Shown: positions 25,083 through 33,736 of the stretch, one piece after another
Position numbering within the stretch: the stretch's first letter is position 1
Layout: every line of letters begins with the position of its first letter
Origin: a bacterium
GTDB taxonomy: Bacteria; Bacillota; Clostridia; Lachnospirales; Lachnospiraceae
DNA: 38,882 nucleotides
Direction of reading: 5' to 3'
Assembly (NCBI GenBank): GCA_030524675.1
Contig: JAUNGE010000033.1
Location: 1-38,882 of the forward strand
The notes under the pieces: generated by a model
The model's database searches: none
Told to the model about the DNA's origin: nothing
The model's input: the letters and a program-made list of their open reading frames with translations, nothing else
Made by a program: the position numbers and the translations under genes

Positions 25083-28059
25083 TTTGGCAAAGGAGCTTGG
25101 CAAAACAAGCCAGGAAGTGTTGGATGTATTGCAGAAAAATCGAATTGAGGGAAAAAATACCCAGTCTATTTTGAGTGATGAACAGGCATCTCTGGTAAAG
25201 AAAAGCCTGGCACAGGGAAATACGGGAGATAAAGGAGCAAAAGAATCTATGACAGGCGAGCAGCCAAAGAAAAAAATTGTAGCAGTGTATCGTCCGCAGA
25301 ACAGCGCCCAAGGAAGAGGACGCCAGCAGGGACAGGGAAATCCAAAGAGAAATTCTGGTGATGGAAAAACCATGCAGGGCCAGCAGGCAGAAGGTGCAAA
25401 AACTTCTGCGGAAAATACAGAGAAAAGTGCTGAGAGAACGATAGAGAGAAATATAGATAGAAATACAGAGAGAAATACAGATAGATCGAGAAATGCTGAG
25501 GGAAACGTTTCTGGAAGAAGAAACGACGACAGACGTCAGGGTGGAGACAGAAACCAGAACCGTGATGGAGGCCGCCAGGGCGGATTCCAGAGCCGCGACG
25601 GCGCAGACAGAAGCCAGGGCGGCGAGAGACGTCAGGGAAGTTTTAACCGGGATGGCGCAGACAGAAGCCAGAGCGGTGAGAGACGTCAGGGAAGTTTTAA
25701 TCGTGATGGAGGAGATAGAAATCAGAGCCGTGATGGCAGCCGTCAGGGCGGATTTCAGAATCGAGATGGAGGCCGCCAGGGCGGATTCCAGAACCGTGAC
25801 GGCGGATTTAACCGGGATGGCGCAGACAGAAGCCAGAGCGGTGAGAGACGTCAGGGAAGCTTTAACCGTGACGGTGGGGACAGAAGCCAGAGCCGTGATG
25901 GCAGCCGTCAGGGCGGATTTCAGAATCGAGACGGAGGCCGCCAAGGCGGATTCCAGAGCCGAGACGGAGGCCGTCAGGGAGGATTCCAGAATCGAGATGG
26001 AGGCCGCCAGGGCGGCTATCAAAAGCGCGAGGATGGTGAGGACAGAAGGGGCCAGGGTTATCAGAACCGCGATGGCGCAAGAGGCGGAAGAAACGACGGG
26101 CGCCGCGGCGATCTGAACATTCCGAAGCCAACATTTGATGCGCCGGTAAATCAGAAACAGCAGAACAACAAACAGAGTAAGAATGCATATAAGAACGAGC
26201 GCTTTGAGAAGAAAGACAAAGCTGAGGAAGAGATGATTTCCAGGGCCAATAAAGCAGGACGCTTTATCAAGCCGGTTGTAAAACAAGAGCCGAAGGTGGA
26301 GGAAGAGGTAAAGACGATTGTGATTCCGGAAGTTATCACAATCAAGGAGCTGGCAGAGAAGATGAAGCTGCAGCCGTCCGCTATCGTGAAGAAATTGTTT
26401 TTGCAGGGAAAGATTGTTACTATCAACCAGGAAGTGGATTTTGACCAGGCAGAAGAAATCGCGATGGATTTCGATGTCATCTGCGAAAAGGAAGTCAAAG
26501 TCGATGTCATTGAAGAACTCCTGAAGGAGGACGAGGAAAATGAGGCAGATATGGTTTCAAGACCTCCAGTAGTCTGTGTTATGGGCCATGTTGACCATGG
26601 TAAAACTTCTCTTCTGGATGCTATCCGTCAGACCAATGTGACCTCAAGAGAGGCTGGCGGCATCACACAGCATATTGGTGCATATGTGGTGGAAATCAAT
26701 GGACAGAAAATCACGTTCTTGGATACACCTGGACACGAGGCATTCACAGCAATGCGAATGAGAGGCGCCCTGGCAACGGATATTGCAGTGTTGGTAGTTG
26801 CTGCAGATGACGGCGTGATGCCGCAGACAATCGAAGCAATCAACCATGCGAAGGCAGCTGGTGTGGAGATTATCGTGGCAATCAACAAGATTGATAAGCC
26901 GAGCGCAAATATTGACCGTGTAAAACAGGAATTGACCGAGTATGAGCTGATTCCTGAGGATTGGGGCGGTTCCACTATCTGCGTGCCGGTATCTGCGCAC
27001 ACCAAAGAGGGTATCTCCGACCTTCTGGAGATGATTCTTCTGACAGCAGAAGTGAAGGAATTGAAGGCAAATCCAAACAGAAAAGCAAGAGGTCTCGTCA
27101 TCGAGGCGGAGCTGGACAAAGGAAAAGGTCCTGTGGCAACCGTTCTGGTACAGAAGGGAACTTTACATGTCGGAGACATTTTGGCAGTTGGCCCATGTTA
27201 CGGAAGAATTCGTGCTATGATGGATGACAAGGGACGCCGCGTAAAAGAGGCAAGTCCGTCCACACCAGTTGAGATTTTGGGATTGAATGATGTACCGATG
27301 GCAGGCGAAATCTTCGTCTCCACGGAGAACGAGAAGGAAGCGAGAAGCTTTGCAGAGACCTTTATCTCTGAGGGCAAGAATAAGCTTCTGGAAGATACAA
27401 AGATGAAACTGTCTCTGGATGATCTGTTCTCCCAGATTAAGGCAGGAAATATCAAGGAACTTCCGATTATCGTGAAGGCAGATGTACAGGGTTCTGTGGA
27501 AGCCGTAAAACAGAGTCTGACAAAACTTTCCAATGAGGAAGTCGTAGTAAAAGTAATTCATGGAGGCGTAGGTGCCATCAACGAGTCCGATGTGACTCTG
27601 GCAAGTGCTTCCAATGCGATTATCATCGGATTTAACGTGCGTCCGGATGTCACAGCAAAAGCGACAGCGGAGCATGAGAAGGTAGATATCAGGCTGTATC
27701 GCGTCATCTATCAGGCGATTGAGGATGTGGAAGCAGCTATGAAGGGACTTTTAGACCCAGTGTTCGAGGAAAAAGTGATCGGTCACGCAGTGGTTCGTCA
27801 GACATTCAAGGCATCCGGCGTGGGAACCATCGCAGGCTCTTATGTTTTGGACGGAAAATTCACCAGAGGATGCTCTGCGAGAATTACCCGTGACGGCGTG
27901 CAGATTTTCGACGGCGCTGTGGTATCTTTGAAGAGATTCAAGGACGATGTCAAGGAAGTGGCAACCGGCTACGAGTGCGGTCTGGTGTTTGAGAAGTTCA
28001 ACGACCTTCAGGAAGATGATATGATTGAAGCATATGCAATGGTAGAGGTACCAAGATAG
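25069..28059 (+). CDS. infB: Translation initiation factor IF-2
   Basis: 996 aa, longer than most. Residues 1-50 are the IF2-N domain. Residues about 122-347 are a low-complexity insert of R-D-G, R-Q-G-G-F-Q and S-F-N-R-D-G repeats. A second IF2-N-type domain lies near 425-470, then the GTPase (G1 G-H-V-D-H-G-K-T near 506, G3 D-T-P-G-H-E, G4 N-K-I-D), domain II, and the C-terminal fMet-tRNA-binding domain. It positions initiator tRNA on the 30S subunit and drives subunit joining. ATG 25069 has GGAGG upstream. The repeat insert is the odd feature. Confidence 0.97.
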   Translation: MKVNDLAKELGKTSQEVLDVLQKNRIEGKNTQSILSDEQASLVKKSLAQGNTGDKGAKESMTGEQPKKKIVAVYRPQNSAQGRGRQQGQGNPKRNSGDGKTMQGQQAEGAKTSAENTEKSAERTIERNIDRNTERNTDRSRNAEGNVSGRRNDDRRQGGDRNQNRDGGRQGGFQSRDGADRSQGGERRQGSFNRDGADRSQSGERRQGSFNRDGGDRNQSRDGSRQGGFQNRDGGRQGGFQNRDGGFNRDGADRSQSGERRQGSFNRDGGDRSQSRDGSRQGGFQNRDGGRQGGFQSRDGGRQGGFQNRDGGRQGGYQKREDGEDRRGQGYQNRDGARGGRNDGRRGDLNIPKPTFDAPVNQKQQNNKQSKNAYKNERFEKKDKAEEEMISRANKAGRFIKPVVKQEPKVEEEVKTIVIPEVITIKELAEKMKLQPSAIVKKLFLQGKIVTINQEVDFDQAEEIAMDFDVICEKEVKVDVIEELLKEDEENEADMVSRPPVVCVMGHVDHGKTSLLDAIRQTNVTSREAGGITQHIGAYVVEINGQKITFLDTPGHEAFTAMRMRGALATDIAVLVVAADDGVMPQTIEAINHAKAAGVEIIVAINKIDKPSANIDRVKQELTEYELIPEDWGGSTICVPVSAHTKEGISDLLEMILLTAEVKELKANPNRKARGLVIEAELDKGKGPVATVLVQKGTLHVGDILAVGPCYGRIRAMMDDKGRRVKEASPSTPVEILGLNDVPMAGEIFVSTENEKEARSFAETFISEGKNKLLEDTKMKLSLDDLFSQIKAGNIKELPIIVKADVQGSVEAVKQSLTKLSNEEVVVKVIHGGVGAINESDVTLASASNAIIIGFNVRPDVTAKATAEHEKVDIRLYRVIYQAIEDVEAAMKGLLDPVFEEKVIGHAVVRQTFKASGVGTIAGSYVLDGKFTRGCSARITRDGVQIFDGAVVSLKRFKDDVKEVATGYECGLVFEKFNDLQEDDMIEAYAMVEVPR
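25540..26095 (+). repeat. Tandem and interspersed coding repeats in infB
   Basis: Roughly 33-bp units encoding [12 protein letters not shown] recur, interleaved with a 19-residue unit [19 protein letters not shown] present at least three times. Long stretches are nearly identical at the DNA level, so unit number may vary between strains and assemblies may collapse here. Confidence 0.85.
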
Positions 28060-28081
28060 TGCTTTGGAGGAAGAAGGCAGA

Positions 28082-28486
28082 ATGCGAAAAAACAGTATAA
28101 AGAATACAAGAATTAACGGAATGGTGCAGCGAGAAATCAGCGAGATCATTCAAAATGGAATTAAGGACCCCAGAATTCATCCGATGACATCTGTCGTATC
28201 GGCGGAAGTGACACCGGATTTGAAGTACTGCAAGGTCTATGTCAGTGTGCTGGGAAGCGAGGAGCAGGGCCAGGAGACATTGAAAGGATTAAAGAGCGCT
28301 GAAGGCTATATCCGCTCTCAGCTTGCGAGAACCATAAACCTCAGAAATACTCCAGAAATCACATTTATTCTGGATCAGTCTATCCAATATGGTGTAAAAA
28401 TGACCCGCCTGATTGACGAGGTCACAAAAGATTTGAAGGACGAGGAACCGGAAGAAACAGAAGAATCCGAAGAATTTGAAGACTGA
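28082..28486 (+). CDS. rbfA: Ribosome-binding factor A
   Basis: 134 aa. R-I-N-G-M-V-Q-R-E-I-S-E-I-I-Q near 11, K-D-P-R-I-H-P-M-T-S-V near 30 and Y-C-K-V-Y-V-S-V-L-G near 53 are RbfA signatures; the tail is acidic (E-E-P-E-E-T-E-E-S-E-E). It binds the 30S subunit and helps 16S rRNA 5' end maturation. ATG 28082 has AGAAGG close by and GGAGG further upstream. Confidence 0.95.
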   Translation: MRKNSIKNTRINGMVQREISEIIQNGIKDPRIHPMTSVVSAEVTPDLKYCKVYVSVLGSEEQGQETLKGLKSAEGYIRSQLARTINLRNTPEITFILDQSIQYGVKMTRLIDEVTKDLKDEEPEETEESEEFED

Positions 28487-28630
28487 GAAAATGGAATCAG
28501 AGGATTTTGGATGCCAAGTAAAAATGCCTGGAAATCTGAACAGTGCAGAATAGTACCAAAAAGCACAAGAAAGTAAGTACAGGAAAGTACAGGTATTTTG
28601 CCTGGCAGAAAGAAGAAAGGAGAGGTTTCT

Positions 28631-29623
28631 TTGAGTATTTTACATGAAGTGCTGGAAGGCGTGAAAAGTGTAGTTATTTTAGGGCATGTCAATCCGGACG
28701 GAGACTGTGCAGGTTCCTGTCTGGGACTGTACAATTATCTTTCGGAACAGTATCCAGAGGTATATGTGCAGGTATATCTGGAACCCTTGTCGTCTAAATT
28801 TAGCTATATGAAACATTTTGATGAGGTGAAGAACATACCGCCGCAGGAGCCGGAAGGGTGCCCGTCATTTGAACTGTGCATCACCCTGGATGCGAGCGAC
28901 ACAGCGCGTCTGGGTGCGTTTTTGCCATATCTGCAGAATGCTAAAAACAGTCTGTGCATTGACCATCATGTGACCAATAAGGGAATGGGAGCGTTCAATG
29001 TGATTGTGCCAGAAGCGAGTTCCACATGCGAGGTGCTCTACACTCTGTTGGACAGTGAGAAAATTTCCAAAGAGACAGCAGAGTGCCTGTATACGGGAAT
29101 TGTGCATGATACTGGAGTGTTCAAGTTCAGCTGTACCTCGCCGCAGACCATGCGGATTGCAGGGGAATTGATGGAAAAAGGAATTGATTTCAGCTGGATT
29201 ATTGATGAGACATTTTATAAAAAAACGTATGTCCAAAACCAGATTCTTGGGCGCGCTCTTCTGGAGAGCATTACGTTTCTTCACGGAACCTGCATTTTCA
29301 GTGTCGTGCGAAAAAAAGACATGACATTCTATGGCGTTGACAAGAAGGATCTGGACGGAATTGTGGAACAGCTGCGCATCACAGACAAGGTGGAATGTGC
29401 GATTTTCCTCTATGAGACAGACGTACATGAATATAAAGTAAGTATGCGCTCCAAAAACATTGTGGATGTCAGCAAGATTGCCGCATTTTTCGGCGGAGGC
29501 GGCCACGCGAAGGCAGCCGGCTGCACGATGACAGGAAGCATCTATGATGTTATCAACAATCTGTCTCTTCACATTGAAAAACAGCTTCAGCAGGCAGGAG
29601 TCGAATGTATCACGGAATCATAA
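28631..29623 (+). CDS. nrnA: DHH-family nanoRNase/phosphoesterase NrnA
   Basis: 330 aa from TTG 28631 with AAGGAGAGG upstream (the frame is open to 28598 with no site). Metal-binding motifs: H19-V-N-P-D-G-D near the N-terminus, C-I-D-H-H-V near 110, and F-F-G-G-G-G-H-A-K-A-A-G of DHHA1 near 288. The family degrades 2-5 nt RNA and dephosphorylates pAp, and is regularly found before truB. The 3' end overlaps truB by 19 bp. Confidence 0.92.
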   Translation: MSILHEVLEGVKSVVILGHVNPDGDCAGSCLGLYNYLSEQYPEVYVQVYLEPLSSKFSYMKHFDEVKNIPPQEPEGCPSFELCITLDASDTARLGAFLPYLQNAKNSLCIDHHVTNKGMGAFNVIVPEASSTCEVLYTLLDSEKISKETAECLYTGIVHDTGVFKFSCTSPQTMRIAGELMEKGIDFSWIIDETFYKKTYVQNQILGRALLESITFLHGTCIFSVVRKKDMTFYGVDKKDLDGIVEQLRITDKVECAIFLYETDVHEYKVSMRSKNIVDVSKIAAFFGGGGHAKAAGCTMTGSIYDVINNLSLHIEKQLQQAGVECITES

Positions 29624-30531
29624 ATATTGACAAAGAAAAGGGATATACCTCTCACGATGTGGTAGCCAGGCTTCGTGGGATTTTAAAACAGAAGAAAATC
29701 GGCCATACAGGGACATTGGACCCTGATGCAACGGGGGTTCTTCCTGTGTGCTTGGGAGTGGGGACCAAACTGTGCGATATGCTGACAGACCGCAGAAAAC
29801 AGTACAGGGCGGTGCTCCTTTTGGGGGTTGCTACGGACACGGAGGATATTTCCGGCGCCGTCCTTTCTGAGAGAGAAGTGGCAGTGACAGAAGAGCAGGT
29901 ACGGCGTACGGTTCTCTCCTTTGTCGGGGAGTATGAGCAGATTCCGCCGATGTACTCTGCGATTAAAGTGGATGGAAAAAAGCTGTACGAGCTTGCCAGA
30001 GCCGGAAAAACAATAGAACGAAAGCCGAGACATGTGGAGATTTCGGAGATTGTGGTGGAGCAGATTTCGCTTCCGAGAGTGGAGATGACGATTTCCTGTT
30101 CCAAGGGGACCTATATCCGTTCTCTCTGCCGCGATATCGGTGACGCACTCGGGTGCGGCGGCTGCATGGAATCTCTGGTGCGCACGCAGGTCGGCAGTTT
30201 TCTTCTGCAGGATGCCGTGAAACTGGACACTGTGGAGGAACTGGTGAGGGAAGGAAAGATTGCGGATTATGTGATGCCAGTGGAGCATACCTTTTTAGAA
30301 TATCCAGCGGTAAAAGTGCAGGCAGATTGGGAAAAACCACTGAAAAACGGAAATCCGATTCATGCGTCTGGTTTTGTCGGATGGAATCCGCAGGCCAAAC
30401 AGGAACAATCATGGGCACGCATGGAAGACGTGCCTGTGCGTGTGTATGACAGGGAAGGGCAATTTACAGGGGTTTATGAATTTCGGAAGGAAAAGGGACT
30501 TTATTTTCCTCAAAAAATGTTTCTACTGTGA
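29605..30531 (+). CDS. truB: tRNA pseudouridine(55) synthase
   Basis: 308 aa. Begins Y-H-G-I-I-N-I-D-K with G-Y-T-S-H-D-V-V. The catalytic Asp39 lies in H-T-G-T-L-D-P-D-A-T-G, and Q-I-P-P-M-Y-S-A-I-K-V-D-G-K-K-L-Y is the second family motif. The C-terminal about 80 residues are a PUA-like RNA-binding domain. It makes pseudouridine 55 in the tRNA T-loop. AGGAG lies 6 nt upstream of the ATG inside nrnA. Confidence 0.96.
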   Translation: MYHGIINIDKEKGYTSHDVVARLRGILKQKKIGHTGTLDPDATGVLPVCLGVGTKLCDMLTDRRKQYRAVLLLGVATDTEDISGAVLSEREVAVTEEQVRRTVLSFVGEYEQIPPMYSAIKVDGKKLYELARAGKTIERKPRHVEISEIVVEQISLPRVEMTISCSKGTYIRSLCRDIGDALGCGGCMESLVRTQVGSFLLQDAVKLDTVEELVREGKIADYVMPVEHTFLEYPAVKVQADWEKPLKNGNPIHASGFVGWNPQAKQEQSWARMEDVPVRVYDREGQFTGVYEFRKEKGLYFPQKMFLL

Positions 30532-30687
30532 GAGCAGAAAGCAATCATTTGTTTTCATGTAGAATGATGTTTTATAACATTTTCGCAACTGTTCAGCTAT
30601 ACATATCAGAGAGTGCTGAAAAAGGAATGTTTTGTACAAAAAATGGTCTTTTGGCTGAATGGCTGCACATTTTCTGGGAGGGTGAGT

Positions 30688-31665
30688 ATGCAGTATTTTA
30701 CCGGAACAACACAAATCCAAATGAAAGAGCCCACAGCGATTACGCTGGGAAAATTTGACGGGCTGCACCGCGGGCACCAGACGCTCATAGCCAAAGTGCT
30801 GAAACAGAGGGAGCAGGGATTGATTCCTGCTGTGTTTACCTTTGACATGTCCCCTGTCGCGGTGGTGACCGGAAAGAGCCAGCCTGCGCTTCTCACGAAT
30901 GAGGAGCGGAGAGAACATCTGGAGCAGATGGGAATTGGCTGTTTGGTCGAGTATCCATTCACAGTCGATGCGAGCCACATGCCGGCGGATGTTTTTATAG
31001 AAAAAATACTGGTAGAACGCTTGAAAGTGCGTTCCATCACAATAGGGACAGATTTTCATTTTGGCTATCAAAGAAGCGGGGATGCGGCTCTGCTTGCACG
31101 CATGGCGCCCGTGTATGGGTATCATCTGGAAGTGGTGGACAAGCTGAGGGATGCCCAGAGTGGGAAAGTGATCAGCAGTACTTTTATTCGGGAAGAGCTG
31201 AGAAGAGGGAATATGGAGAAAGTCCATGCACTGTTGGGGTATCCCTATGCTCTGAAAGGTACTGTGGTGAATGGAAATCATCTGGGCAGCCGAATTGGAT
31301 TTCCAACCGCGAATATCTTGCCGCCCGCACAGAAGATGCTTCCGCCAAATGGCGTCTACGCATCGAGAACTTGGATTGACGGGAAGCTCTATGAGAGTGT
31401 CACCAACGTTGGACGAAAGCCGACTGTAGGAGAATATCCAATAGGGGCCGAGACATTCGTCTATGAGTGGAAACAGCCACTCTATGGGCATGAAATCGCA
31501 GTTGAGCTGTGGCATGCCATTCGTCCGGAAATGAAGTTTTCCGGCGTGGAGGAATTGAAGGCACAGGTGGAGAGAGATAAGAAGACAGCTAGAGAGTGGC
31601 TAAAAGCTCACAGTGCAGATGGTGAGAGTGTGAGAGTGAAACAGGAACAGAAAAAGAATATATAA
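30688..31665 (+). CDS. ribF: Bifunctional riboflavin kinase / FAD synthetase
   Basis: 325 aa from ATG 30688 with GGGAGG upstream; a longer frame to 30613 lacks a site. FAD synthetase: L-G-K-F-D-G-L-H-R-G-H near 20. S-S-T-F-I-R-E-E-L near 170 closes that domain. Riboflavin kinase: G-S-R-I-G-F-P-T-A-N near 208. Makes FMN and FAD from riboflavin. The basic tail (K-Q-E-Q-K-K-N-I) is short. 156 bp separate it from truB with no clear promoter; still likely the last operon gene. Confidence 0.95.
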   Translation: MQYFTGTTQIQMKEPTAITLGKFDGLHRGHQTLIAKVLKQREQGLIPAVFTFDMSPVAVVTGKSQPALLTNEERREHLEQMGIGCLVEYPFTVDASHMPADVFIEKILVERLKVRSITIGTDFHFGYQRSGDAALLARMAPVYGYHLEVVDKLRDAQSGKVISSTFIREELRRGNMEKVHALLGYPYALKGTVVNGNHLGSRIGFPTANILPPAQKMLPPNGVYASRTWIDGKLYESVTNVGRKPTVGEYPIGAETFVYEWKQPLYGHEIAVELWHAIRPEMKFSGVEELKAQVERDKKTAREWLKAHSADGESVRVKQEQKKNI

Positions 31666-31717
31666 AAGAGAACTGTATAAAAGAAAAATATATAAAAGCA
31701 AGAGATGTGAAATAAGT

Positions 31718-31773
31718 TGTGCAGAATAAACTATGCAGAACAAGCTGTGTAGAATACGTTATGCAGAAAAAAG
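31718..31773 (+). repeat. Four degenerate 14-bp tandem repeats
   Basis: Units at 31718, 31732, 31746 and 31760, consensus T(G/A)TGCAGAATAA(G/A)C; a weaker fifth unit precedes at 31704. They sit between the ribF stop and its terminator. No coding potential is apparent. Confidence 0.7.
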
Positions 31774-31775
31774 AA

Positions 31776-31825
31776 GCCAGGAAGGCGCTCTTTGAAAGAG
31801 TCTTCCTGGCCTCTCTGTTTTACTC
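31776..31825. terminator. Bidirectional terminator between ribF and the MATE gene
   Basis: GCCAGGAAG (31776-31784) pairs with CTTCCTGGC (31802-31810) around a nested CTCTTT/AAAGAG stem. T-rich sequence follows on the plus strand and an AAAAAAG run precedes it, giving a T tract in the opposite direction. It ends both convergent transcripts. Confidence 0.9.
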
Positions 31826-31891
31826 TTTTGTTCCGCAGGAAAGTACTTTCTAGTTGCAAAGTACTTTTCAATTACAAAATGTTTCCTAGTT

Positions 31892-33442
31892 CTAAGAATT
31901 TGCACTTTGCTTAAGATAAACAATGGTTAAGGTGCCAAATTCCAGCAGCAAAATGAAATAAACAGCCGGAAGTCCGATCCATTCTGCCAGAATGAGAATT
32001 CCCAGACCCGCTACGATGGTCCCAAAAGCAGTGCACACAAAGACAAACCGCTCTTTTCCGATTCCTTGCAGATAATTCATATATATTTGATATGGAATTT
32101 TTGCAATCTGAACAGCAAATACCAGGGGCAGAAACTGCCTGGAGGCTGCTATGGTTTCTGAGTCTGTGACAATCCAGTACAGAATTTTTGTCTGAAAGAC
32201 AGTACAGAGGATGCTGAGAGAAAAAATCACACCAGATGCCAATAAAATTCCGCTTTTTAAATACCGTTTTACCGCAAGACGATTGCCTGCAGAATGATTT
32301 TGCAGTGCAAATGTCTGCGTTGCTGATGCATATGCGTATATGGGAAGCCCTGTCAGACTGCCCAATGTGTCCAGCAAATGATAGACTGCCATCTGCCTGG
32401 TACCAAGTCTGGCTATAACTCCGGATACGATGAGCAGAAAAATAGTATTTTCAAGCAGTTCCTGTCCCAGAAGAGACGGGTACGTCTTTAAAATTTCCTT
32501 CAACAATGCGAACTCTTTTTTGCATCTGCTCTCTTTTGAGAATTCTTTCTGGAATCTTTTTTGAAATCTATTTTGACATCTGCTTTGAATGTTGTTCTGA
32601 AATACGTTCCGAAATAGTGGTTGAAGTATATTCTGAAAGAACCATATCGGCCCTTGCGCGCAAAAACAAACCCTTTTCTGGTAATACGCTGTCTGATAGA
32701 CAAGCAGTCCGGCAGATAAGCCAATTACACTGCCCCATGCCGCTCCAGAGGTGCCAAGCTGCGGCAGTCCAAATAGTCCATACACAAGAGAGGCATCAAA
32801 AAATATATTCACACCTGTAGAAAGTATCGTGCTAAGCAGAGTAATCCGTGTGTTCAGGCAGTTTCGAAAATATGCGGAGTATTGAAAAATCAGCATATTT
32901 TGAAGAACAGTAAAAGCTGCCGGATAAAAGTAGGATAAGAGTTCTGTCAGGTCATTTCTCTGAATGTCATATATTCTGTGAAAGAAAAAGCGCCCTCCTA
33001 GAATACTGGCAGTAAAAAAGCAGACACCTATTATCAGTGCCAGCGTTTTGCTGAAGAAAAATGCAGTTTCAAATCCCTCTTCATCCTGCTTCCCTTTTTT
33101 GTCAGCAGCAACAATGTGAAATGACACAGATAAAATTCCCAGTGCCCCAGTCACTGCATAAACAGCAGAAGCGGCTGTTCCTGCGACCGCGAAGCCGCGG
33201 ACCGAATAATGTCCGATAATTGCCTTATCCAAAAGTTCAAACAGGTTTGTCAGCAGATAATTCAGCAGAATGGGGTATGCCATTTTGCTGATATTTTTCC
33301 ATTCTGTTTTCCATTCTATTTTGGATGGCATGGTGTTATGCTTAGTGTTGCACTGCCCGCCTTTTGACGTTGTGGTTTTGTAGTTTATGTCCTTTTGATT
33401 GTGTGATTTTATGTCGTTTGGTTTTTTGTTTTTCTGTTTCAT
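31892..33442 (-). CDS. MATE-family efflux transporter
   Basis: 516 aa, about 60 longer than usual MATE proteins. It keeps the first-helix block (M-A-Y-P-I-L-L-N-Y-L-L-T-N-L-F-E-L-L-D-K-A-I-I-G) and about twelve hydrophobic segments. Extra length comes from a 50-residue polar N-terminus (M-K-Q-K-N-K-K-P-N) and an inserted cytoplasmic loop with nine Q/N/F-rich tetrapeptide repeats. MATE proteins export drugs or toxins with sodium or proton gradients; the substrate here is unknown. AAGGAG lies about 12 nt before the ATG. It is transcribed after the cell-wall-binding protein gene but a terminator separates them. Confidence 0.85.
   Translation of the reverse strand: MKQKNKKPNDIKSHNQKDINYKTTTSKGGQCNTKHNTMPSKIEWKTEWKNISKMAYPILLNYLLTNLFELLDKAIIGHYSVRGFAVAGTAASAVYAVTGALGILSVSFHIVAADKKGKQDEEGFETAFFFSKTLALIIGVCFFTASILGGRFFFHRIYDIQRNDLTELLSYFYPAAFTVLQNMLIFQYSAYFRNCLNTRITLLSTILSTGVNIFFDASLVYGLFGLPQLGTSGAAWGSVIGLSAGLLVYQTAYYQKRVCFCAQGPIWFFQNILQPLFRNVFQNNIQSRCQNRFQKRFQKEFSKESRCKKEFALLKEILKTYPSLLGQELLENTIFLLIVSGVIARLGTRQMAVYHLLDTLGSLTGLPIYAYASATQTFALQNHSAGNRLAVKRYLKSGILLASGVIFSLSILCTVFQTKILYWIVTDSETIAASRQFLPLVFAVQIAKIPYQIYMNYLQGIGKERFVFVCTAFGTIVAGLGILILAEWIGLPAVYFILLLEFGTLTIVYLKQSANS
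32534..32641 (-). repeat. Nine 12-bp tandem coding repeats in the MATE gene
   Basis: Read on the minus strand, nine consecutive tetrapeptides share the pattern x-(F/L/I/C)-(Q/R)-(N/K/S): F-F-Q-N, I-L-Q-P, L-F-R-N, V-F-Q-N, N-I-Q-S, R-C-Q-N, R-F-Q-K, R-F-Q-K, E-F-S-K. The DNA units are degenerate apart from two near-identical neighbours. Confidence 0.8.
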
Positions 33443-33475
33443 GATTTGAGGTTCTCCTTTTCAATTTTTGAACAT

Positions 33476-33505
33476 GAAAAAAGGAGAATATGCAGCCTAT
33501 TCTCC
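33476..33505 (-). terminator. Terminator downstream of the choline-binding-repeat gene
   Basis: GGAGAATA (33483-33490) and TATTCTCC (33498-33505) form an 8-bp stem with T6-7 on the minus strand (33476-33482). It stands between the secreted protein gene and the MATE start. 33506-33736 shows no convincing gene; a short plus-strand frame there is noted in findings. Confidence 0.75.
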
Positions 33506-33736
33506 CAATAGGCCGATAACATCCGCATGAACCATTTGAATCCCTCACTTTCTTAATTGAAGTTTTGAGCTGAAAGAAAAAATAGTGTCAGTATGCTATA
33601 CTCCGCAGGATTTTAGCACCTGGATTTATGAGGATACCGTCAGGTTTACTTATAGCGATTTTTATGCCGATTCCTCATACTATAGGTGGGAAACCTCGTT
33701 TGTTTGTATAAAAAATGAAAAGGAGGAACAAAGAAA

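Noticed and set aside
25493-26116. Alternate plus-strand frame within the infB repeats
   Set aside because: Open only because the repeats lack stops in that frame; no start signal.
24625-26286. 553-codon minus-strand frame opposite infB and neighbours
   Set aside because: Repetitive S/A/L/I product arises from the antisense of the RG-repeat region; no ribosome binding site and it crosses several genuine genes.
31718-31773. 14-bp repeats as CRISPR or origin iterons
   Set aside because: Units are contiguous without spacers, too short and degenerate, and no replication or cas gene is near.
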